A DNA stretch of 64,000 nt from Coffea arabica (taxonomy: Eukaryota > Streptophyta > Magnoliopsida > Gentianales > Rubiaceae): NCBI RefSeq assembly GCF_036785885.1, contig NC_092322.1:17878466-17942465 (forward strand). The letters run 5' to 3'. The position numbers were made by a program, and so were the translations under genes. The notes under the pieces were generated by a model. The model searched no databases. It worked only from the letters and a program-made list of their open reading frames with translations, and was not told the origin of the DNA. Below are positions 37,334-49,500 of the stretch, in pieces; positions within the stretch are counted from its first letter, which is position 1, and each line of letters starts with the position of its first letter.

Positions 37334-38997
37334 TATATATATAAAAAGGAGTTGTTGTATGACTCTTGGGTGATTTTCATCTAACATTTGTAGGGGCATT
37401 TTGGTAATGGTAAAAATATAACAGTATTGATTAAGCAAAATGCACAAGTTTCTGTTGCCTAATTTTGCATGGTTTATCTACTGTACTCTTTGGTGGCTAA
37501 TGGTTTGGCTACTTTGCCATTGATTTAGCAAAGTGGGTAGAAAAGCGAAATTAACTCCCCTCAAGTATGTTTAGCTGAATTGATTATGCAAATTAAATGC
37601 ATTTAAGATAATATTGGTGCAGTAAGGCTAAAAATGAATGCTTGAATTGTAACGGCAGAAAGTTTCGTCTTCTTCATCATTCAAGCTCAAGAACCATTAA
37701 TTCAACTCTTGCAACAAATGGCACTTATTTGAATTAGTAATTGTAGCACATTGATGAGGCCATTAAAGTGTGAGAGGTAAAGAATCATTTGGAATAAATG
37801 TTACAAGAGTAACACAGGACCTCCAATTTTCTTCAACATTTGCTCATCAATTTGTAACGTAGGTTACAATAATGGCTATTGTTAAGGTACAAAATTGTGG
37901 ATTAAGAAGGTTTGCATATTACCAAAGTTGGGTTTGTAGAGGTATGCTCAATTTTGCTCTTGCTTTCTGGTCTATGAGTTGCATAGCTTCCATTCTACAA
38001 AATCCTGAATAAGCCTTTGTGCTTGCTATTGCAAGTGGACGAAGTATGGAGAGATTTTGCTCTTAGATTGCACTTTACTACTGAAGGTACAAGGTAACTT
38101 TACATTCCCACTTGATGCATGTCATTTATTGATTAAATATGATTACAATTATACTTGATCCATTTGAATCATGTGCTTAAATGAACAAGTGTGTGAATGA
38201 TTATTCCACTTTGAAAATTATCTTGTAGTTGATGCAATTTATTGGTTCAATAGTTAAGTGACTGAGTTGTTGTGTGTGGATAGAAATTGCCATTCGAATA
38301 GATAAATAGCTATATTTACATGCTTTGTTATTTTTGTATTGAATTTCATAGACCTGATAATTGTTTGATACAAGTTAGTGTTTGTAATGAGGAAAATTAA
38401 TTTCCTCTCTAATTATTTGTAGATGCATGTATTGATCGAGATAATGGTTCTTAGTTGTAGTAGTCAAACAAACAAATGCTATGTATAAATTTTCTATGTT
38501 TAAGTTTAGGGCTTGTGGGTTGAAATTTATGATGGATCAAACAAACAATATTGAAAAACTTAATGCTAAAAAGTAATTTGGGAATCAAAAGGCAAGAAAA
38601 AGATATGTATTGTTATCAGTAGAAGAAAAAGATAAAGTACGATTGGAACAACAGAAAATACGCATAAAGCATTAAAAATTCATGTTCATTTTGTTAAAAC
38701 TACTACATAAAACAATGGTGAGTGTTCCTGATTGAACAACCTAATTTTGTTTGAAAGATTAAACTTAGAGGAAAATGATACATATGATAACACCATGAGT
38801 TTCCATTTGTATTAGACATTGAAAAGGAAAATAGGGAACCGTGCCGTTATTGCTCAATAAAAGAATCTAGCCAAGCACCAGAAAAATGTAATGCTAATTA
38901 TGACAATAGAAAGCTTAAGGAATATATAAGTGTGTTCCACTTGATATCAAGTTATCAAACACTGTTAAGTTATTTGACCACACCACAGGTATCAATC
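37334..38997. other. unassigned; possibly the body of a Helitron
   Basis: AT-rich sequence without a supported gene. It lies between two Helitron-like 3' ends and may be cargo of the one ending at 39026; no matching 5' terminus was found. Confidence 0.35.
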
Positions 38998-39026
38998 CCC
39001 ACGCTTCGCGTGGGACTTCCCTCTAG
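38998..39026 (+). mobile_element. Helitron 3' terminus
   Basis: Perfect 7-bp hairpin CCCACGC-TTC-GCGTGGG (38998-39014), then ACTTCCCT and CTAG (39023-39026) before a TATATA run. Same layout as 37304-37333 and, inverted, 57881-57908. Confidence 0.6.
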
Positions 39027-39044
39027 TATATATATATATATATA

Positions 39045-40493
39045 CTCCTTCTATCCTATAAAATTTATCATTTTTGGGAGAATATGCAATTATATATAGT
39101 GATATTAATAGGAAAAAGAATTTTTACTATTTTTTTATACCCGTAGTGATGGTCCATCTTTTATTTGTTATATTGGAAATTGTGGGAAATAAGTGGTGGG
39201 CCATATAAAGGGTAAAGATAAAAAATTTTATTCAAAAAAATGAGTTAACTTTTCTCTAAGATGATAATTAATTTAAGACAAGAAAAAATCTATATTTTTA
39301 AATTTGAACTGGATCAATCGTCTGACCGGTGAAATTGAGAACCAGCCAAGCGTCCGGTCTGAACCTTTCAAAAAACCTGCCTAACAAAAATTCGGTCAAA
39401 ACTCGAGTTCAACCAGAAACTTATTAAACCGATCAGAACTGGGTTTTCCATTTTTTCCTTTTTTGAGTTGAACTTTTTTTTTTGCTGGCTTTTTGTTTTT
39501 TACTTTTGTATTTTCCTGAATTATATTGAAGAAAAAATATAAATCAAGCTTAATTGATCTATCAAGCAAGATCTACTACAGATCTAACATCAAAATTCAA
39601 AAATCAAAAGAAAAAGTAAGAAAGAGAGAGGGAGAATAGAAAGGAAAAAAAATGTTGATTTAAACTTTGAATCAAAAACTTGAAAAACATGAGAGAAAAG
39701 AACGCAAATAATAAGATGATATGATATTTTCTTCTAGTAATGGAAGAAAAAAAGAAAAAGATTAAAAGCAAAAAATAGATTGATAAAAAAGAGACCCAGA
39801 AGAGAAATGAAAAGACAGAGAAAGATGAAATTCATTGGAAAAACAGCAACTCTTTAATGTTTTTAGAGCAAAGTGTGATCCTAATCTTATGAACCTACTC
39901 CAAAGGCTCATCCAAACCAACCTTTGCCAGTTTCACTATTTGGTATGCCATTTCCTCAATAATGCTTTTGCTGCTGCTCACCCGAGGACGAAGAGGCCGA
40001 GAGATGGTATTGCAGTGGCCTGGAGCTCTATTTCTTTCTTTTGTGGAAAACAATGCTAGGGTTAATGAAGTGAATGTTTAATAAACTTTTCCATTATTTT
40101 GTTTTGACCCCTAAATAAACAACTATAATGGCTTCTATAAGTTTTTCTAGATTTTCAATTGAAGCTTTAGTTTCTTTACTTCTTCAAATAGGTCTTACAA
40201 ATTTAGTTCTTAGCTTATCAATTTATATTTACAGCTTCTAAACACTAAATTTGAGTTAGGTTCAAAGGGTATTGAATTGTAGAATGTTTGGAAATAAAGT
40301 TTAGTATATATTATATAAAATTATTATATATTTATGACATCATGATGACATCATCCAGTTTTTAGATGGATTCAATCTCGATAGAATCCAATGATCCTTA
40401 ATCCCTAGGTTCGGCCGAGTTGTTGTCCAGTTTGAGTTTTAAAACATCGGAAAATGTGACAAATATGACAAATTTTTTATGGGATGAAGGGAG
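39045..40493. mobile_element. Stowaway MITE split by another element
   Basis: Left end CTCCTTCTATCCTATAAAAT and right end ATGGGATGAAGGGAG are the Stowaway (Tc1/mariner) inverted ends (CTCCCTCCGTCCC type), flanked by TA (39043-39044 and 40494-40495). The usual length is a few hundred bases; here the middle is interrupted by the insertion at about 39291-40448. Confidence 0.75.
39291..40448. mobile_element. MITE nested in the Stowaway element
   Basis: An approximately 1.16-kb insertion with inverted ends: left TTTTTAAATTTGAACTGGA, right TCCAGTTTGAGTTTTAAAA. It contains ACCGG- and CCGGT-like motifs and GACATCATGATGACATCAT. It resembles the GTTTTGAAAC-ended elements at 7867 and 25749. The target duplication is imperfect (GAAAAAATC against GAAAATGTG). 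No supported gene; a 74-codon frame at 39835-40059 looks accidental. Confidence 0.55.
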
Positions 40494-40513
40494 TATGTGT
40501 GTGTGTGTGTGTG

Positions 40514-40675
40514 TGTTTAGTAGAAAAGACAGAGAATTTGGTGAATAAGTGGTAGGCCACATGAAGGGTGAAGATAAAATTTCATTAAAAAAAGTGGGTT
40601 GACTTCTCTAAGATGACAATTAATTTGGAACAAGAAGATGCGACAAACATGACAATTTTTATGAGATGGAGGGAG
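40514..40675. mobile_element. partial Stowaway copy
   Basis: Right part of a second Stowaway, ending ATGAGATGGAGGGAG at 40675 followed by TA. It matches the interior and right end of 39045-40493 (CTCTAAGATGA.AATTAATTT). Its left end is replaced by a GT microsatellite at about 40496-40514. A third fragment of the same family starts near 40730. Confidence 0.65.
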
Positions 40676-42264
40676 TATATATATATATATCACATATTTG
40701 TGTATGTGTGTGTATATATATCTCTATGTGTGTATGTTTAGTGGCAAGGACAAAGAATTCGGTGTTAGTAAATGTTAACATCCACTTTTACCTTCTTTTT
40801 AATATTTTAAGTTCATTCATTTGATCTTGATTATTCATAGTATAGGATAATGTAAAATATTCTTTTAATCTTATACAGTTATCCATTGTAAAAGCTGTAA
40901 ATTAAAGGTTTCATAGAAAACAACAAAGTCTCACGGCATAATTGAAAAAAGCATTTAGTAAGAACTAAGTTGGGTTTTTCTGTTTTATTCATCTTTATTA
41001 AGGAAAAGTCTGGTTAAGTAGGGAGTTATCAAGCAGTGAGAAGTCAGGCACCAAAAAGTCGATTGCTACAACAATTAGAATTTTGAATAGATTGTTACAT
41101 GGAGAAGGAGTGTAAATGAAAGCTTCTGAGTTTGACCCTTTCCATTTACTCTATTTAAAAAAAAAAAAATGGGGACTTGGAGCATTGTGAAGGCTATTGC
41201 CGCCAGGTTTTGCAATCATATTCTTGAAAAGAAGTTGGAGGAAAGGTTGTAGTTTTGGTGCTCTCTGTGAGACAGTACTATCATGAAAGGAAAAAGAGAC
41301 AATCAATTTAACCTAAGTTGACTCAATTGGTAAATACGATAACTTTTTCAAAAAAAGTCATGTGTTTGAATTCTGCTTCTGCTACTAATATAAGAACTAT
41401 ATTAGTGAATGATATATAAAAATCATGTAAGTGATATATGATTCTAAAAACGTGTCTTGACTCGTGATAATGACCAAAACCTAACCCACTTTTTAACTTT
41501 TTCTAAAAAAAAAAAATGAAAAGAACATGGGCTAAATTAGTCTTTCAAATGACCACGTAGACGACACAATCGCGCAGTTCCTTGTTCGAATGGGATGAGA
41601 TTAGGGGTTAGAGGATGTTTCATCACCCACGTTAATTATTCCAATTGCCCCATTCACCAGGCGTCCTATGCATTTTCAGAATTTTTTCAACCAATGTTCA
41701 CACAAAATTCAAATAAGAAGATCTGAGCCCTGAATTATTCCCAACAATTGTCAAACTCATAGCAGAGGTGGTGTTGTCAGTGAGGTCGGGAGAAGTGGCC
41801 CATTTTTTCTTTCTTTTTTTTTTTCAGTTGTTTCTTAATACATAATCCCCAAATCAAATGAATCAAGAGAATGGAAGTACTGTAACCTTTCCTGTAAAAT
41901 TGTGAAATAAGATCAAAGGAGAAAAACAGAAGCGGAAAATCGGTGCTTGATGCAAATGCTCCAACAAAGTGAACTGGGGAACAGATCCCATCACCTGCAA
42001 ACTCGTTTCTTTGGGAGTTTTACAAAACTTTTTATTACAACAAGATCAAAACAGCCTCCATTGGGCCATACCACTGTCATTCCTTTGTTGCTCTTTTTGC
42101 TGAATAACTACTACCTATACACACGATTTGTTCACCCATACATTCGGTTTGACATTTAAAAACTACAGTGACTAGACAAGGGTTAATTTTCCATTAACAG
42201 TTCTAAAGGTACGTTTTGTTAATAGACGGATTAATCTAAAATATTTGGCTCCTTTTCATATCAA
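40676..42264. other. intergenic and 3' flank of the CBS-PB1 gene
   Basis: No supported gene. The last few hundred bases before 42265 are probably the 3' untranslated region of the minus-strand gene. Confidence 0.45.
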
Positions 42265-43504
42265 TCACGTGTTTGCACGCTTTAGGTAGACCACCACACC
42301 TACACTGGTCAGAACAACTGCTCCTGCAAAAATCCCCATCCCAAGAGAGAAAAATCCAGATTTTTCAGCAGTGGCCATAATAATCTCTGGTTCAGACTTA
42401 CTTTGGCATGTATCTGAGTCGTCTAGGTGTAGTCTCAAGACCTGAAAATGAAAATCCAGTGAGGATTTGGACAAAGTACTTAAATGTTAGACAATAAGAG
42501 ACAAGTACGATGACTTTTCTTCCCTAGCCATGATATTTGTCAAAACATAATCATCAGCTACCAGTGGTGCAGAAATAACAGAGTATCCGCATGTTTGTGT
42601 AAAATATTAAACTTCATTGCACCATGCTGATGAGGAAAATTGATCATCCATGTTCCCCCAGCTCGAATATAGCAATGGGTTCCAATCAGAAATATTTCCA
42701 GTATCATGTCTTCAGATGAATCTTTTTCCATGGTTGGTTAATTTAAAGAACAAACTGATAATATAAGTGGTGATAACCAGATGTTTCACAAGAAACCTGC
42801 AAAAATTTTAACAGTCCTGCGATGTTATCTGGAGTATTTTCAGAGTAATTCCTGTTTTCCATGTAAATGAACGTCCATCTCAAAGTATGACTAGCTCAGT
42901 GACCTATAAACATGCAAGTACATCTGCATGCATAAATGCAAAGTTCCAGGATTCAAGTCAATGTTGGTAATGTGTCCAAGAAAGATTAGGTTGTTTTCGT
43001 TGTATGTTCATGATCAACATCAGATTTTTGTGATAATAGTGAAGAAAGGATAAGATGATACGGGATATTGGTTTAAAAATATTAACTATGTGGCTTTAAA
43101 AACATTTGTCTGAGAGACTTGGGAAATAATAGAGCCTGAAAAGGTCCCAAAACTGTACATTCCATTTCTTTTTTCAATTTTTTTTACCCCCACTGTGTTT
43201 CAGCTGGGAATGCTCGTGATAATGGCGGATATGAAATACTAGCACTTTCTTGGGGATAATAACAAAATGGCTAAATTAGACAGTATCATACAGTGAGCAC
43301 TTCAAAAGCTAACTTTCTCAATTGGAGCCCTCCATCCATGAACTCACTCCATTCGGAATTTGAATATACATGAGTTTTCTCGATCCATACCCACAAAACA
43401 AATCAAGAAAGACATACGTGTATTATTGTCTTTTGACTTTATCACTCATACCCTTCTGTTTCTTGTAGATCATGACAATCTTCTGATTCTATTCTTCCCT
43501 CTTC

Positions 43505-43545
<41 letters not shown>

Positions 43546-46500
43546 ATAACAAATCCCGCCCATCTCTTCCTCCCAGAAAAATTAGAAGCGAGGGAAGCAC
43601 TCACTTAAGCACAAAGCGAGGGGAAGCACAAGCCCATTGCTTTTTTTTTCCCCTCCTTTATCTGTTAGAAGAACACGAGCAGAATAAAACACAGGCAAAG
43701 TGCAAAACGAGGTACAGTTTTTGGTTTTTTGGGCTTTTCATGTTTGATATCTCATAATTTTTTTGACTGTTGGATCTCTTTAGTTTTATTTTTTGATCTC
43801 ACATGAATAGGTCTATTAATATGTACTAGAAATCTGGTAATTAGGGTCTCAAACAAAGTACATGATTATCCTAATCAAGCACATAATTACCCTTACTTTC
43901 TGTTTGCTCAATAAACACTCCAACTCAAGCTCAACAAAGTTGATGGTTATTTTCAGAACATCTCTCTTCCACATGGGATCTCTCTTAAAGCTATAGTTTC
44001 CCTAAACTCTTGTACTTCCTTGGAATAACTAACAATTATCCAGTGTATATAATACTGCTGTAGAATAAGAACCATATGCCAGTACATAACACTGCGCTTG
44101 ACCTTTCAAAAGCATGCACTTCAATTTGCACAGCATCTAATCAAAGGTGTAAAGCCCACTAGAGTGCAAGCAGCCTTCCAGAGCTTAAGCATAAAGCGCA
44201 AAAAACAAAGGACATACTTTTCAAGCAAAGCGAACTCCTATAGAAATCACATATTACTCTTGATTGTTCTACAATTAGAGATATATCATTCTTAACATTT
44301 TCAAAAGATAATAAAAGCGTATATACTATCCTCTCACCTGTGGCCAATTATAGCTTTCATTGAATGGCAGGTTCCTTGATTTAAAAAAAAAATAATATAT
44401 TCACCAGATTCAAAATCACAACAATTTCATCTACTGCCATCAATTTTCCCTCCACATGCAGTTGACCACTGATTACTTTTTGTAAGAATGGGCAATTATT
44501 CCTTTATTTCAGCCAGAGAAGTCTTCACAAGTGTTTCTAGCTTGATTTTATGTTTCCTGGGGTCTCATCGAACCAAAGTGTGAGAGAAATGTCCAGGGAT
44601 GAAAAGTCCCACATCGATATCCCCAAACATTGGTCCACTAATTGCTAATTTAAGATAGTTATCCAGAGTGTCTTGCACTTCTGTCTGCCCTTCAATTCGT
44701 CATACATCTTTCCCTTTTGCCCATCAGTTTGTCTTTATCTCTCTCAACCCCTTGAGTAAATAACATAAATGATGTGGGAGCACGTTAGAACTTGGATTTT
44801 GTTGTTGTTTAGCATATTGTTAGTTATGCTTTGTTGCCAAATGGCTGCATAAAGCCAAAGAAAGCTTTATAGAAGCTTTAGGTAACAGTTGATATTAAAA
44901 ACTACTAAATACAGTACCTAAAATGGGTCCTTATAAGGGCTTCAAAAACATTATTGCCCTGAAGTAAGAAAAGACCAAAAAGCCCTTAACGAGGCACATG
45001 GGTAGCACATTTGCAACATCTACACAAATAGGTCCATCTAAGGTTCTGAAAAAATTAGTTCCATGCCCACCACAAGAATTGCAAATCAGCCCCGCCTTTA
45101 AGGTGTCTAACTTGTATGCATTTTAAGGATTTGATGAAGACTCTTAGAATAGGTAATTTTTGGATAAGTAGATCCTTGTATTCATTTCAAAGATTTGATG
45201 AAGACTCTTCAACCAGAATTGGTTGTGCATCTCCAGAAAGGGCCAAGAGAGGAGATCGAGGATAATTAGACGTGAAAGAAGTACAAACCAAAACAAAGGA
45301 CAGCTCTATGAAACGTTCTTGGTTAAGTGGTGGTCAACAAGCTAATTGCTGAAAGCACAGAGATTGAAGGAGGTCAATTGAAGACCATCAATCCTAACAT
45401 GCATGCCAAGTTCATTGAGGCTTTCTCATGGGACTCAGAACCCTTCCCCACCAAAGGAAATGATGCAGGAGTATATTAGAACTTAGAATTTGTTGCTGTG
45501 TAGCATGTTGGTAGTTATGCTTTGTTGCCAACTGTGATAATAGTTTTATAAATTGTTTTTATAGCTCGTACAATGTGCTAGGCATGTCCCTCATTAAGGG
45601 TATTTTCGTCTTTGTCACTTTAGGACAAGAATGTGCTTGGAGCCCTAAGCAACTATTTTAGGTACTCAACAACCTTTTTTATGCATCAACTATTACCTAA
45701 AGTTTGTTGGTTTCATACAGCCAGAAGCTTTTCTCACAATTGTGATTTCACATCATCAATTCTAGTGAAGTGCTGCTAGCAAAATTTCTCTTACTTTTCC
45801 GCACCAATTTATTTTGTGCTGTCTAAAGGCATGTCATGGCTACAGTCTTAGAGACTATAAACTGAATAGTTAAAAGGCGTAAAGCGGAGTATAACACTCG
45901 GGATCTTCTGGACTTAAGCAGAAATGACAAAGCAACGCACACACTCTTTTAGGGCAAAGCTCGTGATACACTAGCATATAATTCTTAGTTGTTCTACAAA
46001 ATTACAAGAAAGTAAGCAAGAAAGTAGATAAAATTAAGCTTCAGGAGGGGGCAAGAAATAGATGCAAGAAGAAGAATGCAGTAATCCTAGACACGAGAAG
46101 GGAAAAAAAGTAAGAGGAACATAATTGGGATGTCAAAAGAGCAAGAGATAGAAAGTACGAGAGAAGTGGACCTGTTGTTGAAAATAACCATCAAGCTTCT
46201 CAGCTTGAGCTGGAGTTCTGACTGAGGGAACAGGAGATAAAATGAAACGCATCTCTTTGGGCACTTTGCATGTGTTTTTTTTTAGGTTTTTTTTTTTTAG
46301 TTCACTTGCTTTGAACAGAAAAAAGCAACAGGCTTGTTCTTCTCGTACTCTTAAGAGACCTCTCCACTGGTTTTTAACTAATATGATAGCCGAAACATAT
46401 CAACAGCTATACACCTTTATAACTATCAACAGTAACTATTCAGTTTAAGTATGTTTCACTCATTATCCGTATCATGTGGTTTTCCAGATTTGAGTGGGCA

Positions 46501-49500
46501 AAGGAAGCTTTTGTCCTATTCTCTTGCCTCTTGATCTTTAGCTTTATTTTCTCTTTCTTCATGCAAATAAATTTCCCATTTTAGAATATGCTTTACATTG
46601 CATCTTATTCTAATATAAATCAGGAAAAAGGGATTTCTCTCTTTTTTTTGGGTAAGCAGGATATCCAATCTCCCTGCACAGACCATTTTTATGATCATTA
46701 TTAGGGAGATAAAGTATGAACCACAGCAAGGTATGACTCACAAAAGGTGAGCTGCCTCAGCTTAGATTAGTAGGTTTATAGCCATGCTTCCTAGTTCTCC
46801 TAAAAGGGGATGGTTGAATATCTCTACACCCTACTTCAGGTAGAAGTCAGAACTAATCCATAAATTTTCAACAATGGTATCAACGTACGTGCAACAAAAG
46901 AGCAGTCACACACCTTTAGTCCCGCTGATCTGGCATGGCTAACAGCAGCAATAAGATCAGTATCAGCTGTTAGGAGAACTTTGTCACCCTCATCATCCTC
47001 GTACTGTTATCAGCATAAGGAACTTTAAGATTATAAATATTCTACATCAAAAGAAAAATCCAATCAAATATGTTCTCTCTTCCAACTGACCAAGAGTTGA
47101 GGTCGATTTTGATCATCAGCTGCTCCAATCCTCTGCATAACTGCAGAAACAAGCTCACCCAAATTCTCTGTGCCTGAAAGAAAGGATATAGGACCCACCC
47201 AAAAGAAAAAAGAAAAACCACTCCAATTCAGTCCCTGAAAAGGATGGACATATAAAAAAGGCATGTAAAGCATTTCTAGTTTCTAACACAGTTTAAAAAA
47301 TAGATTTTCACCCAAAAAAACAAAAAAAACTCTACAACTGAGTTGCTTTGCAACACGAATACAATCTGACATTTCAGATGGCTCAGCAAAAGCAAAATCA
47401 TAACCATTAGAACCACAAACAAACAGTGGAAGTCTGCTGAGCTTACTAAAAGCAACCCCTCTCAAGCATTCAAGAACAGGAACATAAACAGCAAGAGGCT
47501 GGCAATTCCATTTCGTAGAAGCACTAACCCCAATCTCCCCAAATTTTTCTCCAAGTACAGATAGTTGGAAGCTGATCTAATCCACCAGACACCAGATGGC
47601 CTTCACAAGATTCTATCTTTTGCAAAACTGCCTCATCTATAAATCATAGAAAACTTCACCAGGTACCAACTAAAAGTACTCTCATGAATGGAGGGAAAGT
47701 TCAGCTGAACTAGATATCACTTGACAAAATAGTGTTTCCAGCTGAATGTGTAATTTCTCATAACTTTTTCTTCAATTTATCCTGTCATTAACTAAAATTT
47801 ATCTCAAGAGTATGTTTATTAATACACTTGAAAAGGAAAAACGAAAAAAAGGACGATTCCTAGCAAAATAATGACATAAATAAAATGTACATTATAATTA
47901 TGCAAGTCAAGTGAATATTTCACATGGAAACTATATAACTTTCACCAAGATAAATTCTCATAAACAGAGGAAAGAAACATACAATGGCAGCCAAATAGTC
48001 TCGTTATCAGAAGAACACTAACCAAAATTGAATCTGTGTACACGACCCTTTAAGTCCTCAAATTTGAAGGCAAATGAATTCCCAAGACCAAGACATGGAT
48101 ATGGAGATTTCCCATTTTCTGTCCCATCAGACATATTCAATGCAGACATAGACAGCTCACTGCATCCAAAATTTTAGAGCAATTAGCAAATATAACTTAG
48201 AGTACCAAAAAGGAGATATTTTATAAAACAAAAGTATACCTTTGAGTGTCATAATCATCCGGCGGCTCCATATTTAGTGCTGAATCCCAAAACTTTTGCA
48301 TCACAGTGGTCGCTACATCATTGACAGATTCAGAACCACTTTCAACCTTGAAAACCAGAAAAACCTACAATCTCAGTACCCTTTGCCAGTCCAACAGAAT
48401 CCAGACAAAATGACGTATTTACATATTCCAAATAGATCTATTTTATTTTAATTTGCATTTAGATGCTTCTCTTCAAAATCAGAATGAACACAAGGGACAA
48501 GGGTTTACACTTCTTAATATGGAAGAAACACTGTTCCTCCATAGATCTAAACACATTACCCAGCAGATATATATGTTTGTTTGATGATCTTTTCTTCTTC
48601 ATTTCGAAGATGTTCATTAGCTTGAATCAATGCTTCTTACATGAAGTGCAGTCCACACGTCAAGCACTCACATTTGATGGGATCCTTCAAAGAGCTTTTG
48701 GATGAAAATAAATAGCCACAACACTCAAAAGATCAATGCGTTTCAGAAGAGAAAATCCAGGAGCATAAGTGACCTTTTTGAGCAGTAGAAGAATGATAGG
48801 GACAAACCAACTTTTGTGTGACTACAATATACAGTGAAGCCATCTTGAACCTCTGTTTGACACTAAAAACAATCTAAAATTTAGGGCATTTTATTTGAAA
48901 TGGAGAGCATAAAAATGATATGATCTTGAACATGCTGTCTCTGGCCCAGCCCACCAAAGTTGCATTCCTCTCTTTGCTCATCACAGCCGTATTTGGACCC
49001 CTTGTTATATTTTATTATTCATCCGAATATAACATAGAAACAAAACATTAGAATACCTAACATTCATGTAAAAACCAAGTTGAAGTACAGAAAAAATATT
49101 TCAAATAAGAAACAAAACCAAGCCTCCTATATTGCAACACAAGCAGCAAGCTTAAAGAAACAAGCTCAGAATTGAACATGACTTTACCATGGATATAGCC
49201 GCATGAGTTATCTGTAAAACATCTACACAGGCAATAACATGTCCATCTGCCAAAAGGTCACCATTGAGCATAAAATTCTAAAGTTCAATAGCCAATAAAT
49301 AAATCAAAGCTCACCTCTGTCTACTACAGGAAGATGTAAAAACTTTCCATCGTGCATTATATGCAAAGCTTCAAGAATGGTTGTATCTAGTGTAGCACAC
49401 TCAGGATTTGGTGTCATCACCTTCAGAGGAAAAGTTTAGATGAAGTAAATCTTATGTCACTGCAAAATACTCATTTTGTCTGAAAAAAGACATAAAAATA

